Below, one piece after another: positions 41,719 to 50,880 of a DNA stretch of 64,000 nucleotides. This DNA comes from Nocardioides ganghwensis (GTDB taxonomy: Bacteria; Actinomycetota; Actinomycetes; Propionibacteriales; Nocardioidaceae): positions 310,001-374,000 of the forward strand of contig NZ_JACXYX010000002.1 of assembly GCF_014779655.1 (NCBI RefSeq), in the 5' to 3' direction. Numbering within the stretch: the first letter of the stretch is position 1; every line of letters begins with the position of its first letter. The notes under the pieces were generated by a model. The model saw only the letters and a program-made list of their open reading frames with translations. It searched no databases and was not told where the DNA came from. A program made the position numbers and the translations under genes.

Positions 41719-43617
41719 TCAGCCTGAGGAGTCGAGTCGTCCGAGCCGCTCGAGGACCCGGCGCGAGAGCGCCACGAAGTCGGCGCGCGACATCGTCATG
41801 GTGCGGTCGGGGGCGAACCCGAGCTGCGACACGGCGGTGCCGTGGCGGACGATCGCCATGAGGAACGGGAACGACTGGCGGTCGTTGAGCTCGATGGTGA
41901 GGGCCCACACGCTCAGGTCGGTCGTCCGGGTCGAGGTCTCGGCGAGCTGGGTCACGCTGGTGCCGAGGTTCTCCCGGCCGCACTGGCGGATGCGGTCGCG
42001 GACCTGGTCGACGAACCCGCTCGCCTTCGCCTGCTTCATCGACCCGACGGTCTGGGTCAGGCCGAGCTGGGAGGCGTCCGGCGTCTCGGGGAACAGGAAG
42101 GTCCGGGTCAGCGCCTTGCTGATGCCCTTGCCCTGGAACGTGGTGCGGTCGCACCGGGTCGCCGCGTAGTTGCTGCGCGCCCGCTCGGGCTCGGTGCCGA
42201 CCCAGGGACCGCGCACCTGGGCGACGGGCGGCAGGTCGACGACGGACAGCAGTCCGGGAGGTGTGCCGATGTCGAGGGGCGCGGTGGTGGTCGCGCGGGC
42301 GCGGCCGGCACACGTCCCGGCGCCGTCGGAGCCGCACAGACCGTTGACCGCGGCCGCGAGGCCGGTGAGGACCGCCTTGTCGCCGACCGCCTTTCCCTGG
42401 CTGCGGACGACGGTGGTGACGAGCAGGCTGCCCGTGCGGGCGGTGCCGACGCTGATCGAGGCCGGCACCTTGCCCCACGACCGCAGCCGGAACACCCGGG
42501 CGTCGTCGCCGACGCGCTTGACGGTGCGGGTGGAGAGCAGCTGGGTGCGGGGGTCGATGCAGCCGGCGAACCACAGCGACGCGGTCTCGAAGCCCTGCTC
42601 GGCCTGCTGCTCGTTGCGCGACATCTCGACCATCTGGACGGCGGTGGACTCGACGCGGCTGACCTCGCGCTCGCGGGTGCGCTGGCGCTTGCCCTTGCCG
42701 ACCTGCTGCTTCACGACCCGGGTCGTCGAGCCCTCCCACGTACGGGCGAGGGCGGTGACGCCGTCGGGGTCGGCGAACCGCTCCCGCTGGCACGGCGCGA
42801 GCAGGCCGTTGCCGGAGAGGTTGTCGGTCGTCGAGGTCTCGGCCCAGTCCAGCCCGGACCCGAACCGGGACAGCTGGCCGGGGGAGAAGAGGGCGGCCTC
42901 GTCGATGATCGGCTCGCCGGCGCTCTCGGTCTCGGGCTGGTGCACCGTGACGCCCGGCGTGGCCTTCTCCTCGCTGAGGCTCGTCGCCTCGGCGTTGGAC
43001 CCGGTGGCGACGAGGGACCCCGAGGCGACGAGGGCGGCCGTGGCGACGGCGGCGCCGATCACCGTGTGCGTACGACGCCGTGCCGCGCCGGCGCGCCGGA
43101 TGACCGTCGCGCGGGGCCAGCGGATCTCCTCGAGCGGTGCCGCGAGGCCGTGGAGCAGGCGCGGGATCTCGGTGGTGGGCGCGTCGCGGTGCAGGGAGAA
43201 CTGGGAGCTCGCGGTCTGCAGCTCGCGCTCGGCGTCGGCGCGCGGCAGGCCCACGGTGCGCGAGATGTCGGACAGCGACAACGCGGAGAGCCCGTTGAGC
43301 ACGAGGAGCTCGCGCTGGCGGGTGGAGAGCTTGGAGAGTGCCTCGAGCGTGCTGCGGGTCTCGGGGGCGAGCGACTTGTCGCGGTGCCAGATGCGGGCGG
43401 TGTGCCGGCGCCGGGCGCGGCCGAGGGCGAGCGGGCGGACGTACGCGTCGCGGTCGTCGAGCTGGCCGACCTTGCGCCAGTGGTGCCACGCGACGACGAA
43501 GGCGTCGCGAACGGCTGCACGGGCGGCCGGGGCGTCGCCGGTGAGTGCGTAGGCCTCGTGCAGGAGTCGGGTGCGGGTCTCGACGTAGTAGGCGTCGAAC
43601 GTCTCGGGGCTCCTCAT
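41719..43617 (-). CDS. SigE-type ECF sigma factor fused to a membrane helix and extracytoplasmic sensor domain
   Basis: A 632-residue protein. Residues 1-145 look like a SigE-family sigma factor: region 2-like FDAYYVETRTRLLHEAYALTGD and AFVVAWHHW, then region 4-like LSTRQRELLVLNGLSALSLSDIS with TVGLPRADAERELQ. A single membrane helix lies at about 186-206 (VIGAAVATAALVASGSLVATG) and 420 outside residues follow, with scattered Cys and a Lys/Arg-rich stretch (KQQVGKGKRQRTREREV). Fusion to an outside domain means the sigma unit may stay at the membrane or need cleavage. ATG at 43617; longer in-frame starts have no support. The downstream lipoprotein shares the outside domain. Confidence 0.83.
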   Translation of the reverse strand: MRSPETFDAYYVETRTRLLHEAYALTGDAPAARAAVRDAFVVAWHHWRKVGQLDDRDAYVRPLALGRARRRHTARIWHRDKSLAPETRSTLEALSKLSTRQRELLVLNGLSALSLSDISRTVGLPRADAERELQTASSQFSLHRDAPTTEIPRLLHGLAAPLEEIRWPRATVIRRAGAARRRTHTVIGAAVATAALVASGSLVATGSNAEATSLSEEKATPGVTVHQPETESAGEPIIDEAALFSPGQLSRFGSGLDWAETSTTDNLSGNGLLAPCQRERFADPDGVTALARTWEGSTTRVVKQQVGKGKRQRTREREVSRVESTAVQMVEMSRNEQQAEQGFETASLWFAGCIDPRTQLLSTRTVKRVGDDARVFRLRSWGKVPASISVGTARTGSLLVTTVVRSQGKAVGDKAVLTGLAAAVNGLCGSDGAGTCAGRARATTTAPLDIGTPPGLLSVVDLPPVAQVRGPWVGTEPERARSNYAATRCDRTTFQGKGISKALTRTFLFPETPDASQLGLTQTVGSMKQAKASGFVDQVRDRIRQCGRENLGTSVTQLAETSTRTTDLSVWALTIELNDRQSFPFLMAIVRHGTAVSQLGFAPDRTMTMSRADFVALSRRVLERLGRLDSSG

Positions 43618-43752
43618 GACCGCTCCACGGTACGGGAGCGGCCAACGCCGCGCACATCCTTCCCCACCATCGGCCCGCGCTCGGCCGGCCCCTGCGCGCG
43701 GGCGGCGTGGGAGCGCGATCTGCCGCCGCGACCGGGTGATGATGGGTCGGCC

Positions 43753-45003
43753 ATGACGTCGCTCCTCACCCGACCCGACCACGCGCGCACCGAGGCTGCC
43801 CGGCCGCGCCCGCTGGTGCTGATCGCGACGCTCGGGGGGGTGATGGCCGCGCTCGGCCCGCTCGTCGTGCTGCTCGCGATCGGGGTCATCGGCTGGTTCG
43901 CCACCGACGCCGGCGTGCACGGCGCTCCCCGCGACGGCATGCGCGTGGGCGCGCTGGCGTGGCTGGCCGGACACGGCTCCGGCGTCACCGTGATGGGCGC
44001 GCGGATCGCGATCGTGCCGCTCGGCATCACCGCGGTCGCCGCGTGGTCGATGTGGCGCCTCGGGCACCGCGTCGGAGACTCGGTCTCCGGCCACGGCCCC
44101 GACGCCGACCGGATCTCCGACGGCGAGCGCGACTTCACCGTGCCCACCGCCGTCGTGCTGTTCCTCGCCGGGTACGCCGTGGTGGCCGTCGTGGTGGCGA
44201 CCCTGGCGGCCGGCACCACGGCCGACCCGTCCCTGCCGCGCGTGCTCGCCTGGACCGTCCTGCTGACCGCCTTCGTGGCCGCACCGGCGATCGCGACCGG
44301 GTCCGGCCGGGCCGCGATCTGGGCGGCGTTCCTCCCGGCCGCGGTGCGCGCGGGTGCAGCCGTCGCCGGCGCCGTCCTGGCCCGGCTGCTCGTCGTCTCC
44401 ACGCTGGTCCTCCTCGTCGCGCTCGCCCTCTCCTTCGACGACGCCGCCACCATGACGTCGCGGCTGCACCCCAGCCCGTCCGAGGCCGGGCTCTACGCGC
44501 TCGCCAACACCGCGTTCGTCCCCAACGCCGCGCTGTTCACCGGCTCCTTCCTGCTCGGGCCGGGCTTCGCGGTCGGTGGCGCCACCCTCGTCTCGCCCGG
44601 CGCGGTCGTGCTGGGTCCGCTGCCGGTCGTGCCGCTCCTGGCCGCGCTCCCGGCGACGGGCACGCCAGCGGGCTGGGTCGGTGGGCTGATGGCCCTCCCG
44701 CCGTTGGTCGCGGCGTACGCCGCCTTCCGGGCGCTGCGCGGCCGGCTGCTCAGCTGGGACCGCCTGCTGCTCGCCGGCTGCGGTGGCGGGCTCGTCGCGG
44801 GCTTCGGGTTCGCGGTGCTCGCCTCCCTCTCCGGCGGGGCCGTCGGACCGGGTCGGATGCGCTTCGTCGGTCCGTTCACCCGCGACGTGCTGGTCCACTC
44901 GGTGACCGCCTGCGGCATCGGTGCCCTGCTGGGTGCCTCCGTGCTGGCGGTCCTCGCCTGGCGCTCGACCTGTACGCCCCGCCCGACCCCCACGGAGGAC
45001 TGA
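43753..45003 (+). CDS. DUF6350 (PerM-like) cell-division membrane protein
   Basis: A 416-residue protein with about ten hydrophobic segments and Pro/Gly-rich loops (LYALANTAFVPNAALFTGSFLLGPGFAVGG, then LPATGTPAGW), matching the actinobacterial family that contains mycobacterial PerM, which supports growth and division under stress. No enzymatic motif is seen. Its place upstream of purN is conserved in actinobacteria. ATG at 43753 follows a TGGTGATGATGGGTCGG leader of uncertain ribosome-binding strength. The YibE/F gene follows two bases after its stop. Confidence 0.8.
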   Translation: MTSLLTRPDHARTEAARPRPLVLIATLGGVMAALGPLVVLLAIGVIGWFATDAGVHGAPRDGMRVGALAWLAGHGSGVTVMGARIAIVPLGITAVAAWSMWRLGHRVGDSVSGHGPDADRISDGERDFTVPTAVVLFLAGYAVVAVVVATLAAGTTADPSLPRVLAWTVLLTAFVAAPAIATGSGRAAIWAAFLPAAVRAGAAVAGAVLARLLVVSTLVLLVALALSFDDAATMTSRLHPSPSEAGLYALANTAFVPNAALFTGSFLLGPGFAVGGATLVSPGAVVLGPLPVVPLLAALPATGTPAGWVGGLMALPPLVAAYAAFRALRGRLLSWDRLLLAGCGGGLVAGFGFAVLASLSGGAVGPGRMRFVGPFTRDVLVHSVTACGIGALLGASVLAVLAWRSTCTPRPTPTED

Positions 45004-45005
45004 GC

Positions 45006-46205
45006 ATGGGGGCTGGACACAGCCACGGCGACCGTCCCTCCCTGGGGGCCGCGCCGCGGCGGCTGCAGGTGCTGTTGGCCGTCGTCGTCGGACCCCTCGT
45101 CCTGGCGACCCTGGTCGGGCTGTTCGTGCTCTGGCCCGACGGCGACCTCGCGGTCAGCGGTCCGGGCGTCGACGTGGAGCGCGGCACCGCCGAGGTGCTG
45201 TCCGTCGGACCCTGCCAGCAGGAGCAGGCGGTCGAGGGCTGCCAGCAGGCCGAGGTCGAGGTGCTCAGCGGTCCCGGCGCGCCCGGGGAGGCGGTGGCCC
45301 TGCTGCCCTACGGCAGCCAGGCGCCCGAGGTGGTGGCGGGCGACCGGATCATCGTCTCCTTCACCGCGGAGGCCCCCGACGGCGAGCAGTACGCCTTCCA
45401 GGACTTCGACCGCGGCCCGCCGCTGCTCGTGCTGACCATCCTGTTCGCCGTCGGCGTCCTCGCGCTGTCGCGCTGGCGCGGCATCGGGGCCCTCGCCTCC
45501 CTCGCGTACTCGCTGGTCCTCATCGCGGTCTTCACCCTCCCCGCGATCATGGAGGGCGCCTCGCCCCTCGCCGTGGCCGTCATCACCGCCGCCGCCATCA
45601 TGCTCGTCACGCTCTACCTCTCCCACGGCTTCGACATCCGCTCCACCGTCGCGATGCTCGGCACCCTCGTCTCGCTCGTGGTCATCGGCGTGCTCGGGTG
45701 GGTGTTCACCCGGGTGGGCCACTTCACCGGTCTCGTCGACGAGGGCAGCCAGTACATCTCCGGCATCGCCGCCCAGGTCGACCTCCGCGGGCTGCTGCTC
45801 GCCGGCCTCGTCATCGGCGCGCTCGGCGTGCTCGACGACGTGACCGTCACGCAGACGTGGGCGGTGTGGGAGCTCGCCGACGTCGACCCCGACGCCAGCG
45901 TGCGGTCGATCTTCGTGCGGGCGATGCGGATCGGGCGCTCGCACGCCGCGTCGACCGTCAACACGCTCGTCCTGGCCTACGTCGGCGCCACGCTCCCGCT
46001 GATGCTCGTCTTCTCGGCGCTGTCGCTGCCCTTCGGGATCGCGGTCAGCCAGGAGGTGGTCGCCCAGGAGGTCGTGCGCGGCCTCGTCGGCGGACTCGGC
46101 ATCCTCGCCGCCGTGCCGGTGACGACCGGCATCGCGGCGCTGGTCGCGGGCCGTCTGGTGCGCGAGCGACGGACGGCGTCGGACGGGCCCTCCCACCGCG
46201 CCTAG
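45006..46205 (+). CDS. YibE/F-like membrane protein
   Basis: A 399-residue protein. An N-terminal helix is followed by an extracytoplasmic domain (about 45-130, with paired Cys in GPCQQEQAVEGCQQ), then about eight membrane helices with the family landmarks GIGALASLAYSLVLIAVFTLPAIM, THYLSHGFDI-type VTLYLSHGFDIRS, and GVLDDVTVTQ with a conserved acidic pair. Role unknown; transport or envelope function is inferred. It is tightly spaced with the DUF6350 gene (ATG three bases after the stop) and read through toward purN, whose own -10 box lies over its stop. Confidence 0.85.
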   Translation: MGAGHSHGDRPSLGAAPRRLQVLLAVVVGPLVLATLVGLFVLWPDGDLAVSGPGVDVERGTAEVLSVGPCQQEQAVEGCQQAEVEVLSGPGAPGEAVALLPYGSQAPEVVAGDRIIVSFTAEAPDGEQYAFQDFDRGPPLLVLTILFAVGVLALSRWRGIGALASLAYSLVLIAVFTLPAIMEGASPLAVAVITAAAIMLVTLYLSHGFDIRSTVAMLGTLVSLVVIGVLGWVFTRVGHFTGLVDEGSQYISGIAAQVDLRGLLLAGLVIGALGVLDDVTVTQTWAVWELADVDPDASVRSIFVRAMRIGRSHAASTVNTLVLAYVGATLPLMLVFSALSLPFGIAVSQEVVAQEVVRGLVGGLGILAAVPVTTGIAALVAGRLVRERRTASDGPSHRA

Positions 46206-46215
46206 ACTCCCCGGC

Positions 46216-46833
46216 GTGAACAGTCCCGCTCGCATCGTCGTCCTGGTGTCCGGGGCCGGCACCAACCTGCAGGCCCTGCTGGACGCCTGCGCCGACCCGG
46301 CGTACGGCGCCCGCGTCGTGGCCGTGGGGGCCGACCGCGACGGCGTCGAGGGCCTGGCACGGGCCGACCGCGCCGGGGTGCCGACCTTCGTGGCCAGGGT
46401 CGCCGACTACACCTCCCGCGAGCACTGGGACCGCGCGCTGGCCGACAAGGTGGGCGCGTTCGAGCCGGACCTGGTGGTGTCGGCGGGTTTCATGAAGCTG
46501 CTCTCGCAGGACTTCCTCGACCGGTTCCTCACCCTCAACACCCACCCCGCACTGTGCCCGGCGTTCCCCGGGATGCACGGCCCGCGCGACGCGCTCGAGC
46601 ACGGCGTCAAGGTCACCGGAGCCACTCTGTTCGTGGTCGACGCGGGGGTCGACACCGGCCCGATCGTGGCCCAGGTGCCCGTCGAGGTCGTCGAGGACGA
46701 CGACGTGGCGTCGTTGCACGAGCGGATCAAGGCAGCCGAGCGCGCCATGCTCGTCGACGCGGTCGGCCGGATCGCCCGCGAGGGGATCTCGGTGGAGGGG
46801 CGCCGGGTTCGCATCGGCGGCGACGCTCGGTAG
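46216..46833 (+). CDS. purN: Phosphoribosylglycinamide formyltransferase
   Basis: A 205-residue enzyme of purine synthesis that transfers formyl from 10-formyl-THF to GAR. VVLVSGAGTNLQALLDA binds phosphoribosyl; LNTHPALCPAFPG contains the catalytic Asn-x-His; VDAGVDTGPIVAQ has the catalytic Asp. The usual TVH before VD reads TLF here. GTG at 46216 is fixed by TAGACT at 46203-46208, seven bases upstream (leaderless pattern), which overlaps the stop of the upstream gene. Upstream of purH in the usual actinobacterial order. Confidence 0.95.
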   Translation: MNSPARIVVLVSGAGTNLQALLDACADPAYGARVVAVGADRDGVEGLARADRAGVPTFVARVADYTSREHWDRALADKVGAFEPDLVVSAGFMKLLSQDFLDRFLTLNTHPALCPAFPGMHGPRDALEHGVKVTGATLFVVDAGVDTGPIVAQVPVEVVEDDDVASLHERIKAAERAMLVDAVGRIAREGISVEGRRVRIGGDAR

Positions 46834-46845
46834 TCTGCGGGGCAC

Positions 46846-46910
46846 ACGACTGGCGCAGGTGGGCCACCACCAGGGAGTGACGCGCGAGGGCATCGAACGC
46901 CTGGGTGCCC
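46846..46910 (+). promoter_or_regulatory. ZTP (pfl) riboswitch controlling purH-folD
   Basis: The stretch carries the conserved features of the pfl motif: ACGACTGGCG, the stem GTGGGCCACCAC, CAGGGAGTGACG, then a variable hairpin and the 3' GCCTGGGTGCC block that pairs in a pseudoknot. These riboswitches bind ZMP/ZTP, which accumulates when 10-formyl-THF is short, and raise expression of folate and purine genes. It lies 13 bases after purN and 37 before the purH GTG, so it should act on purH (which uses ZMP and formyl-THF) and the downstream folD. Confidence 0.9.
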
Positions 46911-46947
46911 TCGATCTCGTCAACGAGCTCGACCTCCGAGGAGTCCC

Positions 46948-48519
46948 GTGTCTTCTGAACTGCGTATCCCGATCAAGCGTGCACTCGTCTCCGTCTACGA
47001 CAAGACCGGGCTCGAGGCCCTGGTCCGGGGCCTGCACGACGCCGGCGTCGAGCTGGTCTCCACCGGCGGCTCGGCCGCGCTGATCGAGTCGCTCGGCCTC
47101 CCGGTCACCAAGGTCGAGGACCTCACCGGCTTCCCCGAGTGCCTCGACGGGCGGGTCAAGACGCTGCACCCGCGCGTGCACGCCGGCATCCTCGCCGACC
47201 GCCGCCTCGACTCCCACGTCGCGCAGCTCGAGGAGCTCGGCGTCGAGCCGTTCGACCTCGTGGTCAGCAACCTCTACCCCTTCACGCAGACCGTCGCCTC
47301 CGGTGCCGGCCCCGACGAGTGCGTCGAGCAGATCGACATCGGCGGCCCGTCGATGGTGCGCGCCGCCGCCAAGAACCACCCCAGCGTCGCGATCGTCACC
47401 TCGCCCGCGGCGTACGACACGGTGCTGGCCGCCGTGGCCGCCGGGGGCTTCACCCTGGCCGAGCGGCAGCGCCTCGCCGCCGAGGCGTTCGTCCACACCG
47501 CGACCTACGACGTGCACGTGGCGGCGTGGATGGGCAACGTGCTCACCGACACGAGCGAGGGGTCCGGCTTCCCGGCCTGGATGGGTGCGACGTGGAACAA
47601 GGAGGCGGTGCTGCGCTACGGCGAGAACCCGCACCAGTCCGCCGCGCTCTACAGCAACGGCTTCCTGCCCGGCGGTCCGGGGCTGGCGCAGGCCACGCAG
47701 CACCACGGCAAGGAGATGTCCTACAACAACTACGTCGACGCCGACGCGGCCCGCCGGGCGGCGTACGACTTCGACGAGCCGGCCGTCGCGATCATCAAGC
47801 ACGCCAACCCGTGCGGCATCGCGGTCGCCGGTGACGTGGCCGAGGCCCACCGCAAGGCGCACGAGTGCGACCCCGTCAGCGCGTTCGGCGGCGTGATCGC
47901 CACCAACGTCCCGGTCTCCGTCGCGATGGCCGAGCAGGTCGCCGAGATCTTCACCGAGGTCATCGTGGCGCCCGGCTACGAGGACGGCGCGATCGAGGCG
48001 CTCCGGGCGAAGAAGAACATCCGCGTCCTCGAGTGCCCGCCGCTGGCGCGCGGTGGCGGCGACATGCGCTCCATCTCCGGCGGGCTGCTGCTCCAGGAGC
48101 GCGACGACGTCAGCGCCGAGGGCGACGACCCGTCGACGTGGACCCTCGCGACCGGCGAGGCCGCGTCCGACGAGGTGCTCGCCGACCTCGCCTTCGCGTG
48201 GCGCGCGTGCCGCGCGGTGAAGTCCAACGCGATCCTCCTGGCCGCCGACGGCGCCTCGGTCGGCGTCGGGATGGGCCAGGTCAACCGTGTCGACTCCTGC
48301 CGCCTCGCGGTCGAGCGGGCGGGGGAGCGGGCCGCCTCGGCCGTCGCGGCCTCCGACGCGTTCTTCCCCTTCGCCGACGGACCGCAGATCCTCATCGACG
48401 CCGGGGTGAAGGCCATCGTCCAGCCCGGAGGGTCGGTGCGCGACGCCGAGGTCGTCGCGGCGTGCGAGGCTGCCGGCGTGACGATGTACGTCACCGGCGC
48501 CCGGCACTTCTTCCACTGA
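46948..48519 (+). CDS. purH: Bifunctional AICAR formyltransferase / IMP cyclohydrolase
   Basis: A 523-residue enzyme for the last two steps of IMP synthesis. The N-terminal MGS-like cyclohydrolase domain has [14 protein letters not shown] and [13 protein letters not shown], with [15 protein letters not shown] following. The C-terminal transformylase has [25 protein letters not shown] (catalytic Lys-His) and [14 protein letters not shown], ending [17 protein letters not shown] at 46948 has GAGGAG at 46938-46943 and sits beyond the ZTP riboswitch, which should regulate its translation or transcript ending. Confidence 0.97.
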   Translation: MSSELRIPIKRALVSVYDKTGLEALVRGLHDAGVELVSTGGSAALIESLGLPVTKVEDLTGFPECLDGRVKTLHPRVHAGILADRRLDSHVAQLEELGVEPFDLVVSNLYPFTQTVASGAGPDECVEQIDIGGPSMVRAAAKNHPSVAIVTSPAAYDTVLAAVAAGGFTLAERQRLAAEAFVHTATYDVHVAAWMGNVLTDTSEGSGFPAWMGATWNKEAVLRYGENPHQSAALYSNGFLPGGPGLAQATQHHGKEMSYNNYVDADAARRAAYDFDEPAVAIIKHANPCGIAVAGDVAEAHRKAHECDPVSAFGGVIATNVPVSVAMAEQVAEIFTEVIVAPGYEDGAIEALRAKKNIRVLECPPLARGGGDMRSISGGLLLQERDDVSAEGDDPSTWTLATGEAASDEVLADLAFAWRACRAVKSNAILLAADGASVGVGMGQVNRVDSCRLAVERAGERAASAVAASDAFFPFADGPQILIDAGVKAIVQPGGSVRDAEVVAACEAAGVTMYVTGARHFFH

Positions 48520-48545
48520 GGACGGGGCTCCCTAGGATGACCACC

Positions 48546-49394
48546 GTGACCGCACAGACCCTCGACGGCGCAGCCACGCTGCGGACCATCAAGGCGGAGC
48601 TCGCCCAGCGCGTCGCCGCCCTGAAGGAGCAGGGGGTCACCCCCGGCCTCGGCACCGTGCTCGTCGGCGACGACCCCGGCTCGCACTGGTACGTCGGCGC
48701 CAAGCACAAGGACTGCGCGGAGATCGGCATCACCTCGATCCGCCGCGACCTGCCCGCCACGGCCACCCAGGCCGAGGTCGAGGCGGTCATCGACGAGCTC
48801 AACGCCGACGCCGCCTGCACCGGCTTCCTGGTCCAGCAGCCGACCGGCCTCGACGAGTTCGCCCTGCTCTCGCGCGTCGACCCCGACAAGGACGTCGACG
48901 GCCTGCACCCGGTCAACCTGGGCAAGCTCGTGCTCGGTGAGTCCGGCCCGCTGCCGTGCACCCCTGTCGGCGCCATCGAGCTGCTGCGGCGCCACGGCAT
49001 CGAGATCGCCGGCGCGGAGGTCGTCGTCGTCGGACGTGGCCTCACGGTCGGACGCCCGCTCGGGCTGCTGCTGACCCGCCGCTCCGAGAACGCCACGGTC
49101 ACGCTGTGCCACACCGGCACCCGCGACCTCGCCGCCCACGTACGCCACGCGGACATCGTCGTGGCGGCCGCGGGCGTTCCCGGCATCATCACCGCCGACA
49201 TGGTGAAGCCCGGCGCCGCCGTGCTCGACGTGGGCGTCTCCCGGGTCGACGGCAAGGTCACCGGTGACGTGCACCCCGGCGTCTGGGACGTCGCCGGCTG
49301 GGTCTCGCCCAACCCCAAGGGCGTGGGCCCGATGACGCGCGCGATGCTGCTGACCAACATCGTGGAGATCGCCGAGAGGTCCGTCCGGTCCTGA
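48546..49394 (+). CDS. folD: Bifunctional methylene-THF dehydrogenase / methenyl-THF cyclohydrolase
   Basis: A 282-residue one-carbon enzyme that makes 10-formyl-THF for purN and pur[18 protein letters not shown] carries the Tyr and catalytic Lys, VQQPTGL is the substrate loop, [18 protein letters not shown] the NADP site, and [14 protein letters not shown] the C-terminal signature. GTG at 48546 is preferred because TAGGAT at 48533-48538 is exactly seven bases upstream; the in-frame ATG at 48537 lies within that box. This also implies a promoter of its own besides read-through from purH. DUF3017 follows one base after its stop. Confidence 0.94.
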   Translation: MTAQTLDGAATLRTIKAELAQRVAALKEQGVTPGLGTVLVGDDPGSHWYVGAKHKDCAEIGITSIRRDLPATATQAEVEAVIDELNADAACTGFLVQQPTGLDEFALLSRVDPDKDVDGLHPVNLGKLVLGESGPLPCTPVGAIELLRRHGIEIAGAEVVVVGRGLTVGRPLGLLLTRRSENATVTLCHTGTRDLAAHVRHADIVVAAAGVPGIITADMVKPGAAVLDVGVSRVDGKVTGDVHPGVWDVAGWVSPNPKGVGPMTRAMLLTNIVEIAERSVRS

Positions 49395-49395
49395 C

Positions 49396-49755
49396 ATGGC
49401 CGACAGCCACGACCACCTCGAGCCGCCCGAGTCCGTCCCGCCGGTCTCCGCCGAGCCGTACGACCCGGACGAGCCGCGGCGCTACCCCTCGACCATCGGG
49501 GGCGCGTTCTACCTGCTCGTCCTCGGCGCCGTCGGCGTCGCGATGGTCGTCGTCGCGCTCGACGAGTGGCGCACCGGCATCCGACTGATGGGCGGCTCGC
49601 TGATCTTCGCGGCCGCCGTACGCCTCGTGCTCCGCCGTCGTGACGCCGGCATGCTCGCGGTGCGGCACAAGGTCCTCGACGCGGTCGTGCTCATCGTGCT
49701 CGGGGGGGCGCTGATCTTCCTGGCGGGGTCGATCCCGGACCAGCCGGAGTTCTGA
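49396..49755 (+). CDS. DUF3017 membrane protein
   Basis: A 119-residue protein with an acidic Pro-rich N-terminus, then three hydrophobic helices (TIGGAFYLLVLGAVGVAMVVVAL, LMGGSLIFAAAVRLVL, VLDAVVLIVLGGALIFLAG) separated by short charged loops including RRRDAGMLAVRHK. It matches the actinobacterial DUF3017 family, which typically follows folD. ATG lies one base after the folD stop, so it is co-translated. Function unknown. A strong hairpin ends the unit. Confidence 0.85.
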   Translation: MADSHDHLEPPESVPPVSAEPYDPDEPRRYPSTIGGAFYLLVLGAVGVAMVVVALDEWRTGIRLMGGSLIFAAAVRLVLRRRDAGMLAVRHKVLDAVVLIVLGGALIFLAGSIPDQPEF

Positions 49756-49764
49756 GACGACGGC

Positions 49765-49796
49765 GGCCGGGCACCCCCGCGAGGGAGTGCCCGGCC
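49765..49796. terminator. Bidirectional terminator between DUF3017 and mdh
   Basis: Perfect 10-bp arms (49765-49774 and 49787-49796) around a twelve-base loop. It lies 10 bases after the DUF3017 stop and 10 bases beyond the convergent mdh stop, so it can serve both. Confidence 0.8.
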
Positions 49797-49805
49797 GGGG
49801 TCGGA

Positions 49806-50792
49806 TCAGATGAGGCCGAGCTCCGTGACGGCCTTGCGCTCGTCGGCGAGCTCCGCGGTGGAGGCGTCGATGCGGGCGCGGGAGAAGTCGTCGATCTCGA
49901 GGCCCTCGACGATCGACCAGTCGCCACCGGAGGTGGTGACGGGGAACGAGGAGATCAGGCCCTCGGGGACGCCGTACTCGCCGCTGGACACCACGGCCAT
50001 CGAGACCCAGTCGTCGGCCGCGGAGCCGAACAGCCAGTCGCGGGCGGCGTCGATGGTCGCCGACGCGGCGGACGCGGCCGAGGACGAGCCGCGGGCGTCG
50101 ATGATCGCGGCGCCGCGCTTGGCGACGGTCGGGATGAAGTCGTTCTCCAGCCAGGCCTGGTCACCGACGAGCTCGGCGGCGTTCTGGCCGTTGACCTCGG
50201 CGTGGAACAGGTCGGGGTACTGGGTCGCGGAGTGGTTGCCCCAGATCGTCATCTTCTTGATGTCGGTGACCTTGGCGCCGGTCTTGGCCGCGAGCTGGCT
50301 GATCGCCCGGTTGTGGTCGAGGCGGGTCAGCGCGGAGAAGCGCTCGCGCGGGATGTCGGGCGCGTTGCTCATCGCGATGAGGGCGTTGGTGTTGGCCGGG
50401 TTGCCGGTGACGCCGATGCGGACGTCGTCGGCGGCGACGGCGTTCAGGGCCTTGCCCTGCGCCGTGAAGATCGCGCCGTTGGCGGAGAGCAGGTCGCCGC
50501 GCTCCATGCCGGGGCCGCGCGGGCGCGCGCCGACGAGCAGGGCGAGGTTCACGCCGTCGAAGATCTTCTCCGCGTCGGCGCCGATCTCGACGCCGGCGAG
50601 GTTCGGGAAGGCGCAGTCGTCGAGCTCCATGACGACACCCTCGAGCGCCTTGAGGGCGGGCTCGATCTCGAGCAGCCGGAGCTCGATGGGGCGGTCCGCG
50701 GCCAGCGCGCCGCTGGCGAGGCGGAAGAGCAGGCTGTAGCCGATCTGGCCGGCGGCGCCGGTGACGGCCACCTTGAGAGGTTCGGAGGTCAC
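49806..50792 (-). CDS. mdh: Malate dehydrogenase
   Basis: A 328-residue NAD enzyme of the TCA cycle. [21 protein letters not shown] is the NAD site, [15 protein letters not shown] holds the substrate-binding Arg residues of the active-site loop, [12 protein letters not shown] and LTRLDHNRA follow, and [13 protein letters not shown] contains the catalytic His. This matches the longer actinobacterial/cytosolic type rather than the 312-residue enterobacterial one. The start is GTG with GAGGAG upstream. Its 3' end faces DUF3017 over a shared hairpin. Confidence 0.97.
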   Translation of the reverse strand: MTSEPLKVAVTGAAGQIGYSLLFRLASGALAADRPIELRLLEIEPALKALEGVVMELDDCAFPNLAGVEIGADAEKIFDGVNLALLVGARPRGPGMERGDLLSANGAIFTAQGKALNAVAADDVRIGVTGNPANTNALIAMSNAPDIPRERFSALTRLDHNRAISQLAAKTGAKVTDIKKMTIWGNHSATQYPDLFHAEVNGQNAAELVGDQAWLENDFIPTVAKRGAAIIDARGSSSAASAASATIDAARDWLFGSAADDWVSMAVVSSGEYGVPEGLISSFPVTTSGGDWSIVEGLEIDDFSRARIDASTAELADERKAVTELGLI

Positions 50793-50880
50793 GGTCGTAC
50801 TCCTCGTGAGGGGGTCTCGAAGCGGTGCTGGATTGTCCTGCTGACGCTAGCAGCGGGGGCCGGCTGGCATGCTGGCGCCC

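Noticed and set aside
41842..45003. Very long open frame covering the sigma-fusion gene in antisense
   Set aside because: It is a GC-bias shadow; only its 3' part from 43753 has membrane-protein content (DUF6350) and a plausible start. The remainder has no protein-like composition.
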